A DNA stretch of 64,000 nt from Lysinibacillus xylanilyticus. Its GTDB lineage: Bacteria > Bacillota > Bacilli > Bacillales_A > Planococcaceae. A model generated the notes under the pieces. The model saw nothing but the letters and a program-made list of their open reading frames with translations. It was not told where the DNA came from and ran no database searches. The DNA is taken from contig NZ_MDDN01000005.1 of the NCBI RefSeq assembly GCF_001708185.1, positions 1 through 64,000 of the forward strand, in the 5' to 3' direction. A program made the position numbers and the translations under genes. Below, in pieces: positions 54,550-63,567 of this stretch (position 1 is the stretch's first letter; every line of letters starts with the position of its first letter).

Positions 54550-54595
54550 AATCCGCAACCTTCCGTGAGCTCTCCCTCACTCAAAGGTTGCGGAT
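54550..54595. terminator. Bidirectional terminator between MMPL and hydrolase genes
   Basis: AATCCGCAACCTT / AAGGTTGCGGATT hairpin between convergent genes, with A-run on the left and T-rich right flank. Confidence 0.9.
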
Positions 54596-54600
54596 TTGTC

Positions 54601-55212
54601 TTATTTTGAATAAATACGGTCGTACCATTCTTTTGCTGCTTCTACCTCAGGCATCGTTAGCTGATGACCATAATGAAACCATTTCGTCGTCACCTCTGCC
54701 CCTGCTGCCGTTAAAAGCGCCTGTAAGTCTTCCGATTCCTGTGCAGAACACATTGGATCATTCGTTCCAGCACCAATAAAAACAGGGATTGAAGAAAGTA
54801 CAGGCAACTCAATACCACGTCTAGGCACCATTGGATGATGCAGTATTGCGCCTGTTAGAGCATCCTCAAAATGGAATAATAGGCTAGCAGCAATATTTGC
54901 ACCATTTGAATAGCCAATAGCTACAACTCGATTACGATCAAAGCCATACTGCTGCGCTGCCTCTAATAGAAAGTCATTTAATTCCTTCGTACGGAAAATT
55001 AAATCCTCTAGATCAAAAACACCCTCCGCCAATCGACGGAAAAAGCGTGGCATGCCATTTTCAAGCACATTTCCACGCACACTTAAAATGCTTGCTGTAT
55101 CATCAATTTCCTTTGCAAGACCAATTAAGCTTTGTTCATTTCCACCTGTACCATGTAACAGTAAAAGAATCGGCTTTGTCTCATCTGTTCCTTTATGAAA
55201 AACGTGCTGCAT
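54601..55212 (-). CDS. MhqD-like phospholipase/carboxylesterase family hydrolase
   Basis: 203-residue alpha/beta hydrolase of the phospholipase/carboxylesterase type. Catalytic triad: nucleophile Ser in VAIGYSNGANIAAS, Asp in FIGAGTNDPMCS and His in FHYGHQLTMPE; the oxyanion segment is LLLHGTGGNEQSLI. Size and motifs match B. subtilis MhqD, induced by quinones and catechols. The 18-bp operator and promoter directly upstream support that assignment. Start ATG with GAGGTGG upstream. Confidence 0.88.
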   Translation of the reverse strand: MQHVFHKGTDETKPILLLLHGTGGNEQSLIGLAKEIDDTASILSVRGNVLENGMPRFFRRLAEGVFDLEDLIFRTKELNDFLLEAAQQYGFDRNRVVAIGYSNGANIAASLLFHFEDALTGAILHHPMVPRRGIELPVLSSIPVFIGAGTNDPMCSAQESEDLQALLTAAGAEVTTKWFHYGHQLTMPEVEAAKEWYDRIYSK

Positions 55213-55230
55213 TGACAGTCCACCTCTCGA

Positions 55231-55422
55231 TTATCTTGAATTCGAGATAATTGTAGCCTGTGGCAAAATTAAATTCAAGCTCTTGGACTTATTAATTTCT
55301 CGATTTTCACGATTTGGCTGTTCCACATTGTTTTTATAAAAGTTTTTTATCGAAAATACTGAAATTAAACATACAGCTATAACAGAAACAATCACTATTC
55401 CCACTATTTTTTTCCCATTCAT
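55231..55422 (-). CDS. Small membrane-anchored hypothetical protein (doubtful)
   Basis: 63-residue frame with a ribosome-site-like GGGGG 10 bases before ATG and a clear N-terminal helix (MNGKKIVGIVIVSVIAVCLISVFSI), followed by a polar tail rich in Asn and Glu. Its last codons run through the promoter and operator of the MhqD-like gene, which lowers confidence that the whole frame is a gene. Confidence 0.45.
   Translation of the reverse strand: MNGKKIVGIVIVSVIAVCLISVFSIKNFYKNNVEQPNRENREINKSKSLNLILPQATIISNSR
55232..55249. promoter_or_regulatory. MhqR-type operator at the MhqD-like gene
   Basis: TATCTTGAATTCGAGATA, the exact complement of the azoR operator (13523-13540), directly adjoining the -10 box and 20 bases before the start codon. 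Confidence 0.78.
55250..55278 (-). promoter_or_regulatory. Promoter of the MhqD-like gene
   Basis: Minus-strand -35 TTGAAT (55278-55273), 17-base spacer, -10 TACAAT (55255-55250). The operator covers the start of transcription. Confidence 0.68.
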
Positions 55423-55444
55423 TTGTTATGATCCCCCGGGTTAC

Positions 55445-55906
55445 TTATTTCTTTTTACGAAAGCCCTCTTCTAGTAAATATTCTTTCGCAGCATCATGTG
55501 TACCAAAGGCTTCCTCTAAATTTTCGCCATGATAAACATTCCATGAACGTTGCTCAAAGGCTAGCTTTAATTGAACACCTTCACGACTTTGCCATATCTC
55601 TTCAATTGGCTCTTGCTCTTCTTCTTCCGATAAATATTGAATGGCATCTTCAATAATCTCACGAAGCTGTTGTTCATTGTAGTCACGAATATTTACGAGC
55701 CCTTTATCGTTTGCTTCTTCCTCATAGCGCAATAAATCACCAACAAAGACAAAGCCGTTGCCATTTGGATGTAGCTTTTCTACAACAATGGTCTTCTCAT
55801 AAAGGCTATCCATCAAGTGATAATTTAAGCGTTTTAATGAAATCTCCTTCTTTGTAAGTTCAGGAAATGACTCAATAATAGTTTGTTTTTGTTCAAATGT
55901 TAGCAT
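55445..55906 (-). CDS. Hypothetical protein
   Basis: 153-residue acidic cytosolic protein that I do not assign. It begins MLTFEQKQTIIESFPELTKKEISLKRLNYH. A middle part has strand-like LHPNGNGFVFVGDLLRY and an acidic run EEEEQEPIEEI. The C-terminal helix is THDAAKEYLLEEGFRKKK. No membrane segment and no metal site. Monocistronic between the small frame at 55231-55422 and a dispersed element. Confidence 0.7.
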   Translation of the reverse strand: MLTFEQKQTIIESFPELTKKEISLKRLNYHLMDSLYEKTIVVEKLHPNGNGFVFVGDLLRYEEEANDKGLVNIRDYNEQQLREIIEDAIQYLSEEEEQEPIEEIWQSREGVQLKLAFEQRSWNVYHGENLEEAFGTHDAAKEYLLEEGFRKKK

Positions 55907-56026
55907 ATAAAAATGCTCCTTTTCTATTCAATCTACCTTACAGTATAACTTATTTTTCCTGTTAGTTTGAAGTAAAATAAGCAGTTCTAAAAGTGAAAAT
56001 AGTGGCTTCTTGTCCATAGTGTGTGG

Positions 56027-56146
56027 TTGATTTCCGTTCCAACAGGGCGCTTTCCTGGGGGCGTCCGATGAGCCGCTTCGCTTCGCTGCAGGGTCTCATC
56101 TGTGACGCTGATCCCCAAGGAGTCGCCCTGTTTCCACTCCAATCAA
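56027..56146 (+). repeat. Dispersed hairpin element, copy C (short form)
   Basis: TTGATTTCCGTTCC-AACAGGGCG ... CGCCCTGTT-TCCACTCC-AATCAA, all arms perfect. The middle holds CCTGGGGG-CGTC-GATGAG paired with CTCATC-GACG-CCCCAAGG around a GC-rich tip. Confidence 0.9.
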
Positions 56147-56256
56147 CTTATATACATGAGATTTGTTTTTTAAAAAATTTTATTCTCAATTTTTAATAAT
56201 GAGGCAAAAATAGTATTTTTATGCGGGAAGATACTAATTATTTTCTGATATAAAGA

Positions 56257-56417
56257 TAAAAATCCGCGTATGCCTCTGCGGGGAAAGCCAGAGAACGAGA
56301 CCAGACCCACCATGGAGTTAGCGAAACTATGTTGTGCGACGAAGCGTGATTAGACGCAGCGTCAGGAGCACAGCACTTTGGCTCGTACCTTGCCCGCAGG
56401 AGGCGAAGCGGATTTTA
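56257..56417 (+). repeat. Large hairpin element, second family, copy 1
   Basis: Outer arms TAAAAATCCGC / GCGGATTTTA, then GCCTCTGCGGG / CCCGCAGGAGGC, enclosing about 110 bases with further weak pairing. No open frame. A decayed relative lies at 58296-58398. Confidence 0.7.
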
Positions 56418-56474
56418 CCATTTACAATTATGCTAGAACTCTTATGAAGTGCTTTCTCAGACATCCTCCACAAT

Positions 56475-57098
56475 TCATAACTTTTTATTAAACATTTTTT
56501 CTTTTACAAACTGAATAACATGCGCAACGTATAGTTCTCGATAAGGGACAAATTGTGCAATACTAACTGGGCGCACAATTTTCACTCGTTTACCATCAGG
56601 GAAATATTCATAGCCTTCAATATTAAGAGTAGCTGTTCCGCCTAAAAAGAATGCCTCTGCCTCATCAAGCTTTGCTCTAACGACCCCTGATACTTCTTCA
56701 TATTGAAGTTCAAACGAATCCCAATCATGTTTGAATGGATATGTAAAAACATGACAAAATTCATTGTCGATCATATTTTCCGAAACGATACTACAAGACG
56801 TCATGCCCATTTTAACAACCTCGTGAACGTGAATATCAAGTCCTAGCTCTTCCTTCACTTCACGTATTCCTGATTCTACTGTCTCGGCGGCTAACAGATG
56901 CCCTGCCGCTGTAATATCAAGTAAACCAGGGTAGTCCTTTTTTTGTGCACTACGGATTTGGAAATAAATATAGTCCTCATTGACAAGCCAACAGTGGAAT
57001 GTTTCATGCCACAGCCCTTTTTCATGTACTTCTGCTCTTGTTGCTGTCCCAATCTGTTCATGCTGCTCATTAAAAACTTTCACAATTTCCTGTTCCAT
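56475..57098 (-). CDS. NUDIX hydrolase (isopentenyl-diphosphate isomerase-like)
   Basis: 207-residue NUDIX protein with an extended N-terminal part (EIVKVFNEQHEQIGTATRAEVHEKGLWHETFHCWLV) of the IPP-isomerase/YfcD class. The NUDIX box is complete at about 66-87: GHLLAAETVESGIREVKEELGL. The substrate is not predictable; the family includes nucleoside-diphosphate-X hydrolases. It starts 12 bases after the AI-2E gene, so the two are probably cotranscribed. Confidence 0.9.
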   Translation of the reverse strand: MEQEIVKVFNEQHEQIGTATRAEVHEKGLWHETFHCWLVNEDYIYFQIRSAQKKDYPGLLDITAAGHLLAAETVESGIREVKEELGLDIHVHEVVKMGMTSCSIVSENMIDNEFCHVFTYPFKHDWDSFELQYEEVSGVVRAKLDEAEAFFLGGTATLNIEGYEYFPDGKRVKIVRPVSIAQFVPYRELYVAHVIQFVKEKMFNKKL

Positions 57099-57110
57099 TT
57101 TTTTCGACTC

Positions 57111-58196
57111 CTATACTGACTTCGTAGCCTTATTCTTAATCGCGTTACGCTGATCATAAATATTGGATACAATCACTTTTAATACGGCATAGAATGGTAC
57201 AGCAATAAGAATGCCGATGAAGCCTGCAATATTACCCGCAGCTAAAATAATCGTAATAACTGTTAACGGATGTATATCGAGTGTTTTCCCCATAACATTA
57301 GGTGTTATAAAGTTACTATCAATTTGCTGTGCCACGAGTGTGACAACCGATACCCATATTACTAGAACGGGATCCTGAATAACTGCTACAACTACTGCTG
57401 GTGCAAAGGCAATCCAAGGTCCAATAAACGGAATCATATTCATAAAGAACGCGAATATAACAAGTAGCAACGAATACTCTAGACCCATCATTAAATACCC
57501 GACAAACATAATGAGCGCTAGTAAAAAACTAATTTGCAGCTGCCCTTGAATATAGCTACGTAATACACTATCAATTTCACTTAACGTCTTCTTCACCCAT
57601 TCACGGCGCTCACCGCTGAAATATTTATAAATTGATGGTGCAAATTTTTCATGATCCTTCAACATAAAGATAAAGAAGAATGGAATTAAAATAGCTAATA
57701 AAGAGGCAGATACAATTGATTGTAAAAACGAAACTAGCCCCTTACTTGCCACAATGGCAATATCTTGTACAGAATTCGCGATACTATCGATCATCTCTTT
57801 TAACTGTGGTGGGAAATTTTCCATATTTCTCACCACGTAGTCAGTTGCATCCTGAATACCTTTACTAATCATTGGTGCATTTTTCACTAGCTTATTTAAC
57901 TGTTCCGCAATCGGATTACCAACAACCCAACCAAAGCCAACAGCGATTGCTATAAGTCCAACAACTATTGCCAATATACTTGACCATCTCGGCCATCCAT
58001 GTTTTTCTAAAAACCTTTGAATTGGCTCTGTTACATAGTACAAAACACCACCAAGTAACAAAGGGACAAAAATAGTTTTTAAAATAATGACAAGCGGTGA
58101 AAAGATCCAATGAATCTCTACAAAATATTTAATGATTAATAGAACAAGTAAAAACCCTACACCTACTTGAAACCAAACTTTCCTCGTCACTTTCAT
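57111..58196 (-). CDS. AI-2E family transporter
   Basis: 361-residue membrane protein of the AI-2E (YueF/YtvI) exporter family. Helices at about 10-30, 33-55, 70-90, 160-180, 215-245, 255-280 and 300-345; a cytosolic-type loop (SKGIQDATDYVVRNMENFPPQLKEMIDSI) lies between. Family signatures FFFIFMLKDHEKF, YIQGQLQISFLLALIMFVGYLMMGLEYSLLL and PFIGPWIAFAPAVVVA are clear. Members move autoinducer-2 or ions, the substrate being unclear in Bacillales. First gene before the NUDIX gene. Confidence 0.9.
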   Translation of the reverse strand: MKVTRKVWFQVGVGFLLVLLIIKYFVEIHWIFSPLVIILKTIFVPLLLGGVLYYVTEPIQRFLEKHGWPRWSSILAIVVGLIAIAVGFGWVVGNPIAEQLNKLVKNAPMISKGIQDATDYVVRNMENFPPQLKEMIDSIANSVQDIAIVASKGLVSFLQSIVSASLLAILIPFFFIFMLKDHEKFAPSIYKYFSGERREWVKKTLSEIDSVLRSYIQGQLQISFLLALIMFVGYLMMGLEYSLLLVIFAFFMNMIPFIGPWIAFAPAVVVAVIQDPVLVIWVSVVTLVAQQIDSNFITPNVMGKTLDIHPLTVITIILAAGNIAGFIGILIAVPFYAVLKVIVSNIYDQRNAIKNKATKSV

Positions 58197-58295
58197 TCAC
58201 TTCCTTTTATCACATATAATGAGAATACTACTTATATATTTACCATTTCGCAAGTATCCTATTATTTATTATCAAATAAAATAGGTTTTGAAACA

Positions 58296-58398
58296 AAAAA
58301 ATCCGCTCCCCTCCCACGGACGTTCCGCAAGCCTCTCTATGCAAAAGCATCTAAAAGGGCTTGCATAACTTGTTTTCCCGTAGGAGTATAGCGAATCT
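58296..58398 (+). repeat. Large hairpin element, second family, decayed copy 2
   Basis: Begins AAATCCGCTCCCCTCCCACGG and ends CCCGTAGGAGTATAGCGAATC, pairing imperfectly in the pattern of 56257-56417. Lies just past the M3 peptidase stop and may act as its 3' end. Confidence 0.45.
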
Positions 58399-58424
58399 TC
58401 ACTTCTGTTGCATAACTTAACTGT

Positions 58425-60122
58425 TTATAATTTTGTATCGTCTACTGAATTTAAGTAATCTTCAATATCACCGATTACAGATTCAACACAGCCGTCCTCG
58501 AATGGCGAAATTAACCCTGCTTCTTTTACAAGCTTTGTAAAGGACATAGAGCCTCCTAAACCACATAAATGGATATAATCCTTCCAAGCAGCTTCAAATT
58601 CTTCACGTGAACGTTTCCAGAATTGGAATGCACAAATTTGTGCTAACGTGTAATCAATATAATAGAACGGGCTCGCATAAATATGTCCCTGACGTTGCCA
58701 TATACCACCCGCCTCTAGATAGCTATTATGATCATAGTCACGGTGCGGTAAATATGTTTCCTCAATCTTTTTCCATGCAGCCTTGCGTTCAGCTGGTGTC
58801 ATATTCGGATTTTCGTAGATAACATGCTGGAACTCATCAACTGCAACACCGTAAGGAAGGAATAATAAACCGCTACTTAAGTGTGTAAACTTATATTTTT
58901 CTGTATCTTCCTTAAAGAATAACTCCATCCATGGCCATGTGAAAAATTCCATACTCATCGAATGAATTTCACAAGACTCATATGTTGGCCATAAGTATTC
59001 TGGGATACCAATATTACGACTTGAATAAACTTGGAAAGCATGTCCTGCTTCATGTGTTAACACATCGATATCGCCTGAAGTACCATTAAAGTTCGAGAAG
59101 ATAAATGGTGAGTGATAGTTTTCGATAAATGTACAATAACCGCCACTCTCTTTTCCTTTCTTCGCCACTAAGTCCATTAAATCATGGTCAATCATGAAGT
59201 TGAAGAATTCACCAGTTTCAGGTGATAGCTCTTCATACATTTTTTTACCGTTCGCAACAATCCACTCCGGATCGCCTTTTGGTGTAGCATTTCCTGATAA
59301 GAAGTTTAATGCTTCATCATAGAACTTAAAGTCAGAAATACCAATACGTTTCGCCTGACGTTCGTATAATTTTGTTGCAAGTGGTACGATCAAATCACGA
59401 ACTTGGTCACGGAATTTCTGTACCATTTCTGCGTTATAATCAATGCGATTCATTCGAACATAGCCTAACTCAACATAGTTTTTATATCCTAATTTAACAG
59501 CAATTTCATGACGCACCTTGACAAGTTCATCATACAATCGATCAAATTCCTCTTCATGGCCCGCAAAAAAGCCAAAGCGTGCATCTGTTGCCGCTTTACG
59601 CATTGCACGATCAGTAGACTCCGCATATGGTCCAAGCTGTGCAAGTGTTAATGTTTCACCATTAAAATCAATTTGCGCAGAGGCAACTAGTTTATTGTAT
59701 TCTGAAACAAGCTTATTCTCCTTTTGCATTAAATCAATGACTGTTGGTGAAAAGCCTTTAATTTGATAGGTTGCTAAATCGAATAACTGCTGACCCCATT
59801 TTTCTTCTAACTGTTCACGGAATGGAGAAGCGATTAGTGCTTTATAATATTCTGTCGTTACCTCTTCTAGCTCAGGGCCAACCTCGTCGAAATAATCGCG
59901 TTCTGCATGATAAAATTCATCATTTGTATCAATTGAAGCACGAATATACACTAAGTTCGCCATTGTAGCATAATCATTACTTAATGCGTTTAACTTGCCG
60001 ATTACCCCACTTTGTTCGTCCATCGTTTGAGCATTTTTAAATTGCTCAATTAAAGATAATTGTTGCTCTTTCATTACCTCAATATTTGGACGGCTGTATT
60101 CATAGTCTTTAAACGTTTTCAT
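58425..60122 (-). CDS. M3-family oligoendopeptidase (PepF-like)
   Basis: 565-residue zinc metallopeptidase that digests oligopeptides in the cytosol. The HEAGH zinc motif is at about residues 357-361 (DVLTHEAGHAFQVYSS), with the third ligand Glu at about 385 in YESCEIHSMSMEF. The His-Tyr region near the substrate follows at RQGHIYASPFYYIDYTLAQICAFQFW. Length and C-terminal domain match the M3B/PepF-like family of about 560-600 residues. Monocistronic. Confidence 0.93.
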   Translation of the reverse strand: MKTFKDYEYSRPNIEVMKEQQLSLIEQFKNAQTMDEQSGVIGKLNALSNDYATMANLVYIRASIDTNDEFYHAERDYFDEVGPELEEVTTEYYKALIASPFREQLEEKWGQQLFDLATYQIKGFSPTVIDLMQKENKLVSEYNKLVASAQIDFNGETLTLAQLGPYAESTDRAMRKAATDARFGFFAGHEEEFDRLYDELVKVRHEIAVKLGYKNYVELGYVRMNRIDYNAEMVQKFRDQVRDLIVPLATKLYERQAKRIGISDFKFYDEALNFLSGNATPKGDPEWIVANGKKMYEELSPETGEFFNFMIDHDLMDLVAKKGKESGGYCTFIENYHSPFIFSNFNGTSGDIDVLTHEAGHAFQVYSSRNIGIPEYLWPTYESCEIHSMSMEFFTWPWMELFFKEDTEKYKFTHLSSGLLFLPYGVAVDEFQHVIYENPNMTPAERKAAWKKIEETYLPHRDYDHNSYLEAGGIWQRQGHIYASPFYYIDYTLAQICAFQFWKRSREEFEAAWKDYIHLCGLGGSMSFTKLVKEAGLISPFEDGCVESVIGDIEDYLNSVDDTKL

Positions 60123-60196
60123 AGAAATCCCCTCTTTCTGTCATATACCCCGTTATCTCTCTATTATATGCCAAATCTATCATATTAAGAAACAAT

Positions 60197-60772
60197 TTAG
60201 TAACCAATTATATATGTTTTTAATAGTGCTGCTCTTTCACGTAGTTCTAGCTTTGCTTCCACTGATTTTGGTGTTTTTGCTGCAACGACATCTACTTCAA
60301 AATCTAAAGTCTCAGCTAAATATTTTGCACGTTTTAAATGAAAATCATTAGAGACAATCGTGATTCGCTTTGTTCCTGTAGGCAATAGTTCTTTAGAAAA
60401 CAATAAATTCTCATAAGTGGATGTAGATTGGTCTTCCACTAATATTCTGTTCGTATCAATACCGTTATCCTGTAAGTACTTAAGCATTACAGAAGCCTCT
60501 GTTCGATCTTCATCCGCTCCTTGCCCGCCTGAAACAATCACTTTCACATGAGGATACTTATTTAAATACTTAACAGCCTCCTCTAATCTATTTTTCAAAG
60601 AAAGCGATGGAACTCCCCCCGGTTTTACCTTCGCCCCTAGCACAATCACGTATTCAGCTGTGCCGTTTGCAACCGGCTGGACACCTTGTTTCATCTCCTC
60701 GCCAAGCCAAATATAAACAACACCACCCACAGCGAGTAGCAAAATACCAACCCATAACACCCATTTTTTCAC
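60197..60772 (-). CDS. YdcF/DUF218-family membrane-anchored protein
   Basis: 191-residue protein with an N-terminal helix (WVLWVGILLLAVGGVVYIWL) and a DUF218 domain outside the membrane: YVIVLGAKVKPGGVPSLSLKNRLEEAV, VIVSGGQGADEDRTEA, VEDQSTSTYENLLFSKELL and IVSNDFHLKRAKYLAETL. Such proteins are linked to envelope sugar or vancomycin-related processes and may be ElyC-like; the activity is not known. Confidence 0.88.
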   Translation of the reverse strand: MKKWVLWVGILLLAVGGVVYIWLGEEMKQGVQPVANGTAEYVIVLGAKVKPGGVPSLSLKNRLEEAVKYLNKYPHVKVIVSGGQGADEDRTEASVMLKYLQDNGIDTNRILVEDQSTSTYENLLFSKELLPTGTKRITIVSNDFHLKRAKYLAETLDFEVDVVAAKTPKSVEAKLELRERAALLKTYIIGY

Positions 60773-60816
60773 AATTCCCCCCTCCTTTACCTTTTATTAA
60801 CGATAAGTGAAGAAAA

Positions 60817-60852
60817 AGGATGCTTGTACGAGTAATTTTGTACAAGCATCCT
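60817..60852 (-). terminator. Terminator of the chemoreceptor gene
   Basis: AGGATGCTTGTA / TACAAGCATCCT hairpin followed by TTTTTC on the minus strand. Confidence 0.9.
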
Positions 60853-60858
60853 GATTGA

Positions 60859-62601
60859 TTATCTTAATATAAAGCGCTTAATAGAGTCCTGTAATGCCGT
60901 TATTTCATCTGTTAAATCATTGGAAGATTCACTAACAATTTGAATGGCATGCTGTTGTTCATCAACAGATGCCGTTACTTCCTCTGAAGCAGCAGCATTT
61001 TTCTCACTAATCATCGCAATACTTTCGATAGATTGTATAATGTTATCCTTTGAGCTATTCAAATATTCTACGCCCGCAGTCATGTCCCCAATGACAGCAA
61101 TAATTTTCTCTACGGCTAATTCGATTTCCTTAAAGGATAATTCTGTTATGGCAACCGAATCATTTTGCTGACGAACAATGACATTTGTTTTTTTCATCTC
61201 ATCGTTTACTAAATTAGTTTCACTTTCAATCCCCTTTATGGTTGTACGCACTAGCTCGGTTGCTACAGATGTTTGATCCGCAAGCTTACGTACCTCCTCA
61301 GCAACAACTGCAAATCCTTTACCATGCTCACCGGCTCTAGCTGCTTCTATTGATGCATTTAATGCAAGTAGATTCGTCTGATTTGAAATTTCAGTAATGG
61401 TACCGACAATACCTTCAATTTCCCTAACTTTCACAATTAAGCTATTAAATACAGCCTGAACGTTATTAATCAACTCAGAAGACTCATGTGATTTCTCTTT
61501 TAAACCATTTACATTAACGAGACCTTTTTGATTTGATTGCTTCATATGTTGAGATGCATCAAGCATTACTTCATTTTTATCATGTAATATTTCAATCTGC
61601 TGAGCAAACTCAATGGCAGTTCTATTTGTATCCTCAGCATCTGAAGCTTGCTTTAATGCACCGCTTGAAACCTCGTTAATTGCTTTTACTATTTCATCTC
61701 CATAAGCGTTTGTTTCCTCTGCCACAGATGTTAAATTTGACGATGTCGATTGAATTTCTACAATAGCTTCCTCAACATCTGTAATTAGTGTTTTTAATTG
61801 ATGTACCATGTCGTTAAAGCCTTCATTTAGCTGACCAATTTCATCTGTACGTTGTAGATCTTCAATTTCTACAGTCAAATTCCCCTTGGCTACCTCACGT
61901 ACGCGTTTAGATAGTTTTTGGACTGGTAAAGCCAAATGTCTAGAGACCATTATGACAACTACTGTACCCATAATGATAGCTCCTACTAATGTAATACCAA
62001 TAATGAGTAATAATGAGTTCGCTTCTTTATTAAAGTCTTGCATATATGTACCTGATGCTATGATCCATCCCCAGTGAGGATCTTTTGCAGAATAAATGAT
62101 TTTATCAGCGATTACATCTTGACCCGGCAACTCAAATTCATATTGCGTGAAGCCCCCACCAGCAAGTGCTTTTTTGGTTACTTCCCGAATAAAATAGTTA
62201 CCACTACTATCTTGATCATTCCATAGGTTGTCCCCTTCTCGAGTCGGATGAGTTGTTAATGTCCCTTTTTCATCTAAGATGTATATATATCCGTTCTCTC
62301 CCAAATCCCCAGGATAATTGATTGGTCTCTTTCCTTCACTATCCTTCGGTCCGAGTATCGCCTCCCGCACTCGCTCCTGTGCAACTTCTAAAGGAATATC
62401 ACCCTTTTCAACACTTTCATTGGCTAACTCGATTAATTGCAAAGTAGTTTCAACACTATTCTGAATAACTTGTTCTCCAATATCCTCCATACCATTTTTA
62501 GCTTTACCATAACTAACCAAACCTATAATCAGGCTTGGTATAATTAATAATGCTAATGAAATAATAATTAGTTTTCCCTGTATCGAACGTAAAAATTTCA
62601 T
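60859..62601 (-). CDS. Methyl-accepting chemotaxis protein with Cache domain
   Basis: 580-residue transmembrane chemoreceptor. TM1 is about residues 10-30 ([22 protein letters not shown]). The extracellular part holds a single-Cache-type domain ([43 protein letters not shown]...[23 protein letters not shown]). TM2 is about 195-215 ([23 protein letters not shown]), then HAMP and the signalling hairpin with the conserved tip [32 protein letters not shown]. Ligand unknown; Cache domains bind small amino acids or carboxylates. Confidence 0.94.
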   Translation of the reverse strand: MKFLRSIQGKLIIISLALLIIPSLIIGLVSYGKAKNGMEDIGEQVIQNSVETTLQLIELANESVEKGDIPLEVAQERVREAILGPKDSEGKRPINYPGDLGENGYIYILDEKGTLTTHPTREGDNLWNDQDSSGNYFIREVTKKALAGGGFTQYEFELPGQDVIADKIIYSAKDPHWGWIIASGTYMQDFNKEANSLLLIIGITLVGAIIMGTVVVIMVSRHLALPVQKLSKRVREVAKGNLTVEIEDLQRTDEIGQLNEGFNDMVHQLKTLITDVEEAIVEIQSTSSNLTSVAEETNAYGDEIVKAINEVSSGALKQASDAEDTNRTAIEFAQQIEILHDKNEVMLDASQHMKQSNQKGLVNVNGLKEKSHESSELINNVQAVFNSLIVKVREIEGIVGTITEISNQTNLLALNASIEAARAGEHGKGFAVVAEEVRKLADQTSVATELVRTTIKGIESETNLVNDEMKKTNVIVRQQNDSVAITELSFKEIELAVEKIIAVIGDMTAGVEYLNSSKDNIIQSIESIAMISEKNAAASEEVTASVDEQQHAIQIVSESSNDLTDEITALQDSIKRFILR

Positions 62602-62743
62602 GCTTTAGCCCCCTTTTCTTCTTCATTAACCAAGACTATTAATCTATATTATGTTATGGTTTGAATTTTTTCACAATGGGTAAATTGCAATACAAGGACG
62701 AATTATTTGCTTTTTTAGCCAAATACGGATTAATAATGAGGGA

Positions 62744-62858
62744 TTGATTTCCGTTCCGGTTGGGCGCTTTCCTGGGGGCGTCCGATGAGCCGCTTCGCTG
62801 CAGGGTCTCATCTGTGACGCTGATCCCCAAGGAGTCGCCCAACCTCCACTCCAATCAA
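62744..62858 (+). repeat. Dispersed hairpin element, copy D (short form)
   Basis: TTGATTTCCGTTCC-GGTTGGGCG ... CGCCCAACC-TCCACTCC-AATCAA, all arms perfect. The middle is almost identical to copy C, so the nine-base arm is the main difference. Confidence 0.9.
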
Positions 62859-62969
62859 CTTATGTACACGGAATATGTTTTAATAGTTAAGAAAAAAACT
62901 ATCTTTCTACAGAGGCATACCCTATTAGAAAAATAGTTTTTTGATTTTTATCCTAGTTTGAGATTCAAT

Positions 62970-63371
62970 CCATGATTTTGGAGGTTCTAACCACCACTTT
63001 GACGTTTCTATCCACGATTCTGGAGGTTCTATCCCTCACTTTGACGTTTCTATCCACGATTTTGGACGTCCTATCCATCATTTTGACATTCCTATCCATG
63101 ATTTTGGAGGTTCTATCCACCACTTTGACGTTTCTATCCACGATTTTGGACGTCCTATCCATCACTTTGACGTTTCTATCCACGATTTCGGAGGTCCTAC
63201 CCACCACTTTGGCGTTTCTATCCACGATTTTGGAGGTTCTATCCACCACTTTGACGTTTCTATCCACGATTTTGGACGTCCTATCCATCATTTTGACATT
63301 CCTATCCATGATTTTGGAGGTTCTATCCACCACTTTGACGTTTCTATCCACGATTTTGGAGGTTCTATCCC
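62970..63371 (+). repeat. Tandem array, 42-bp unit (2 x 21), about 9.5 copies
   Basis: Unit TATCCACGATTTTGGAGGTTC plus TATCCACCACTTTGACGTTTC, with minor changes (GGACGTCC, ATTCC). Because 42 is a multiple of three and the unit has no stops, long frames run through both strands; this is a repeat effect. It abuts the truncated element copy F. Confidence 0.93.
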
Positions 63372-63447
63372 TCTTTGGGATCAGCGATAGAGGAACGAAG
63401 GCTAAGAGCATCACGTCCTGTGATAACGCCTTAACGGAAATCACCCC
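63371..63447 (-). repeat. Truncated, reversed copy F of the dispersed hairpin element
   Basis: Complement carries GGCGTTATCACAGGACGTGA, GCTCTTAGCCTTCGTTCC and CTGATCCCAAAGAG, as in copy B, then ends where the 42-bp array begins. One end arm is missing. Confidence 0.75.
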
Positions 63448-63525
63448 CTCGTTTTGCCGAAGAGTCATACTTTATCTAATATGGTATCTTAATTTCATTG
63501 ACGTAATAGTTTTTCATAATAAAAA

Positions 63526-63552
63526 AACCAGTAGCTTTAAACGCTACTGGTT
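63526..63552 (-). terminator. Terminator of the YebC-family gene
   Basis: AACCAGTAGC / GCTACTGGTT hairpin followed by a seven-T run on the minus strand. Confidence 0.93.
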
Positions 63553-63567
63553 CTATTAATTATTTTC

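Noticed and set aside
55231-55422. Treating the 63-residue frame as certain gene
   Set aside because: Kept only as doubtful because its end overlaps the MhqD-like promoter and operator.
62970-63371. CRISPR array
   Set aside because: The 21/42-bp units are contiguous near-identical repeats with no unique spacers and no cas genes. The same applies to 40.4-41.5 kb.
62965-63559. Frames of 167 (minus) and 195 (plus) residues with DRNVKVVDRTSKIV / TLTFLSTILEVLS repeats
   Set aside because: Both arise because the 42-bp unit has no stop on either strand. Start signals are lacking, and part of the minus frame reads the dispersed element.
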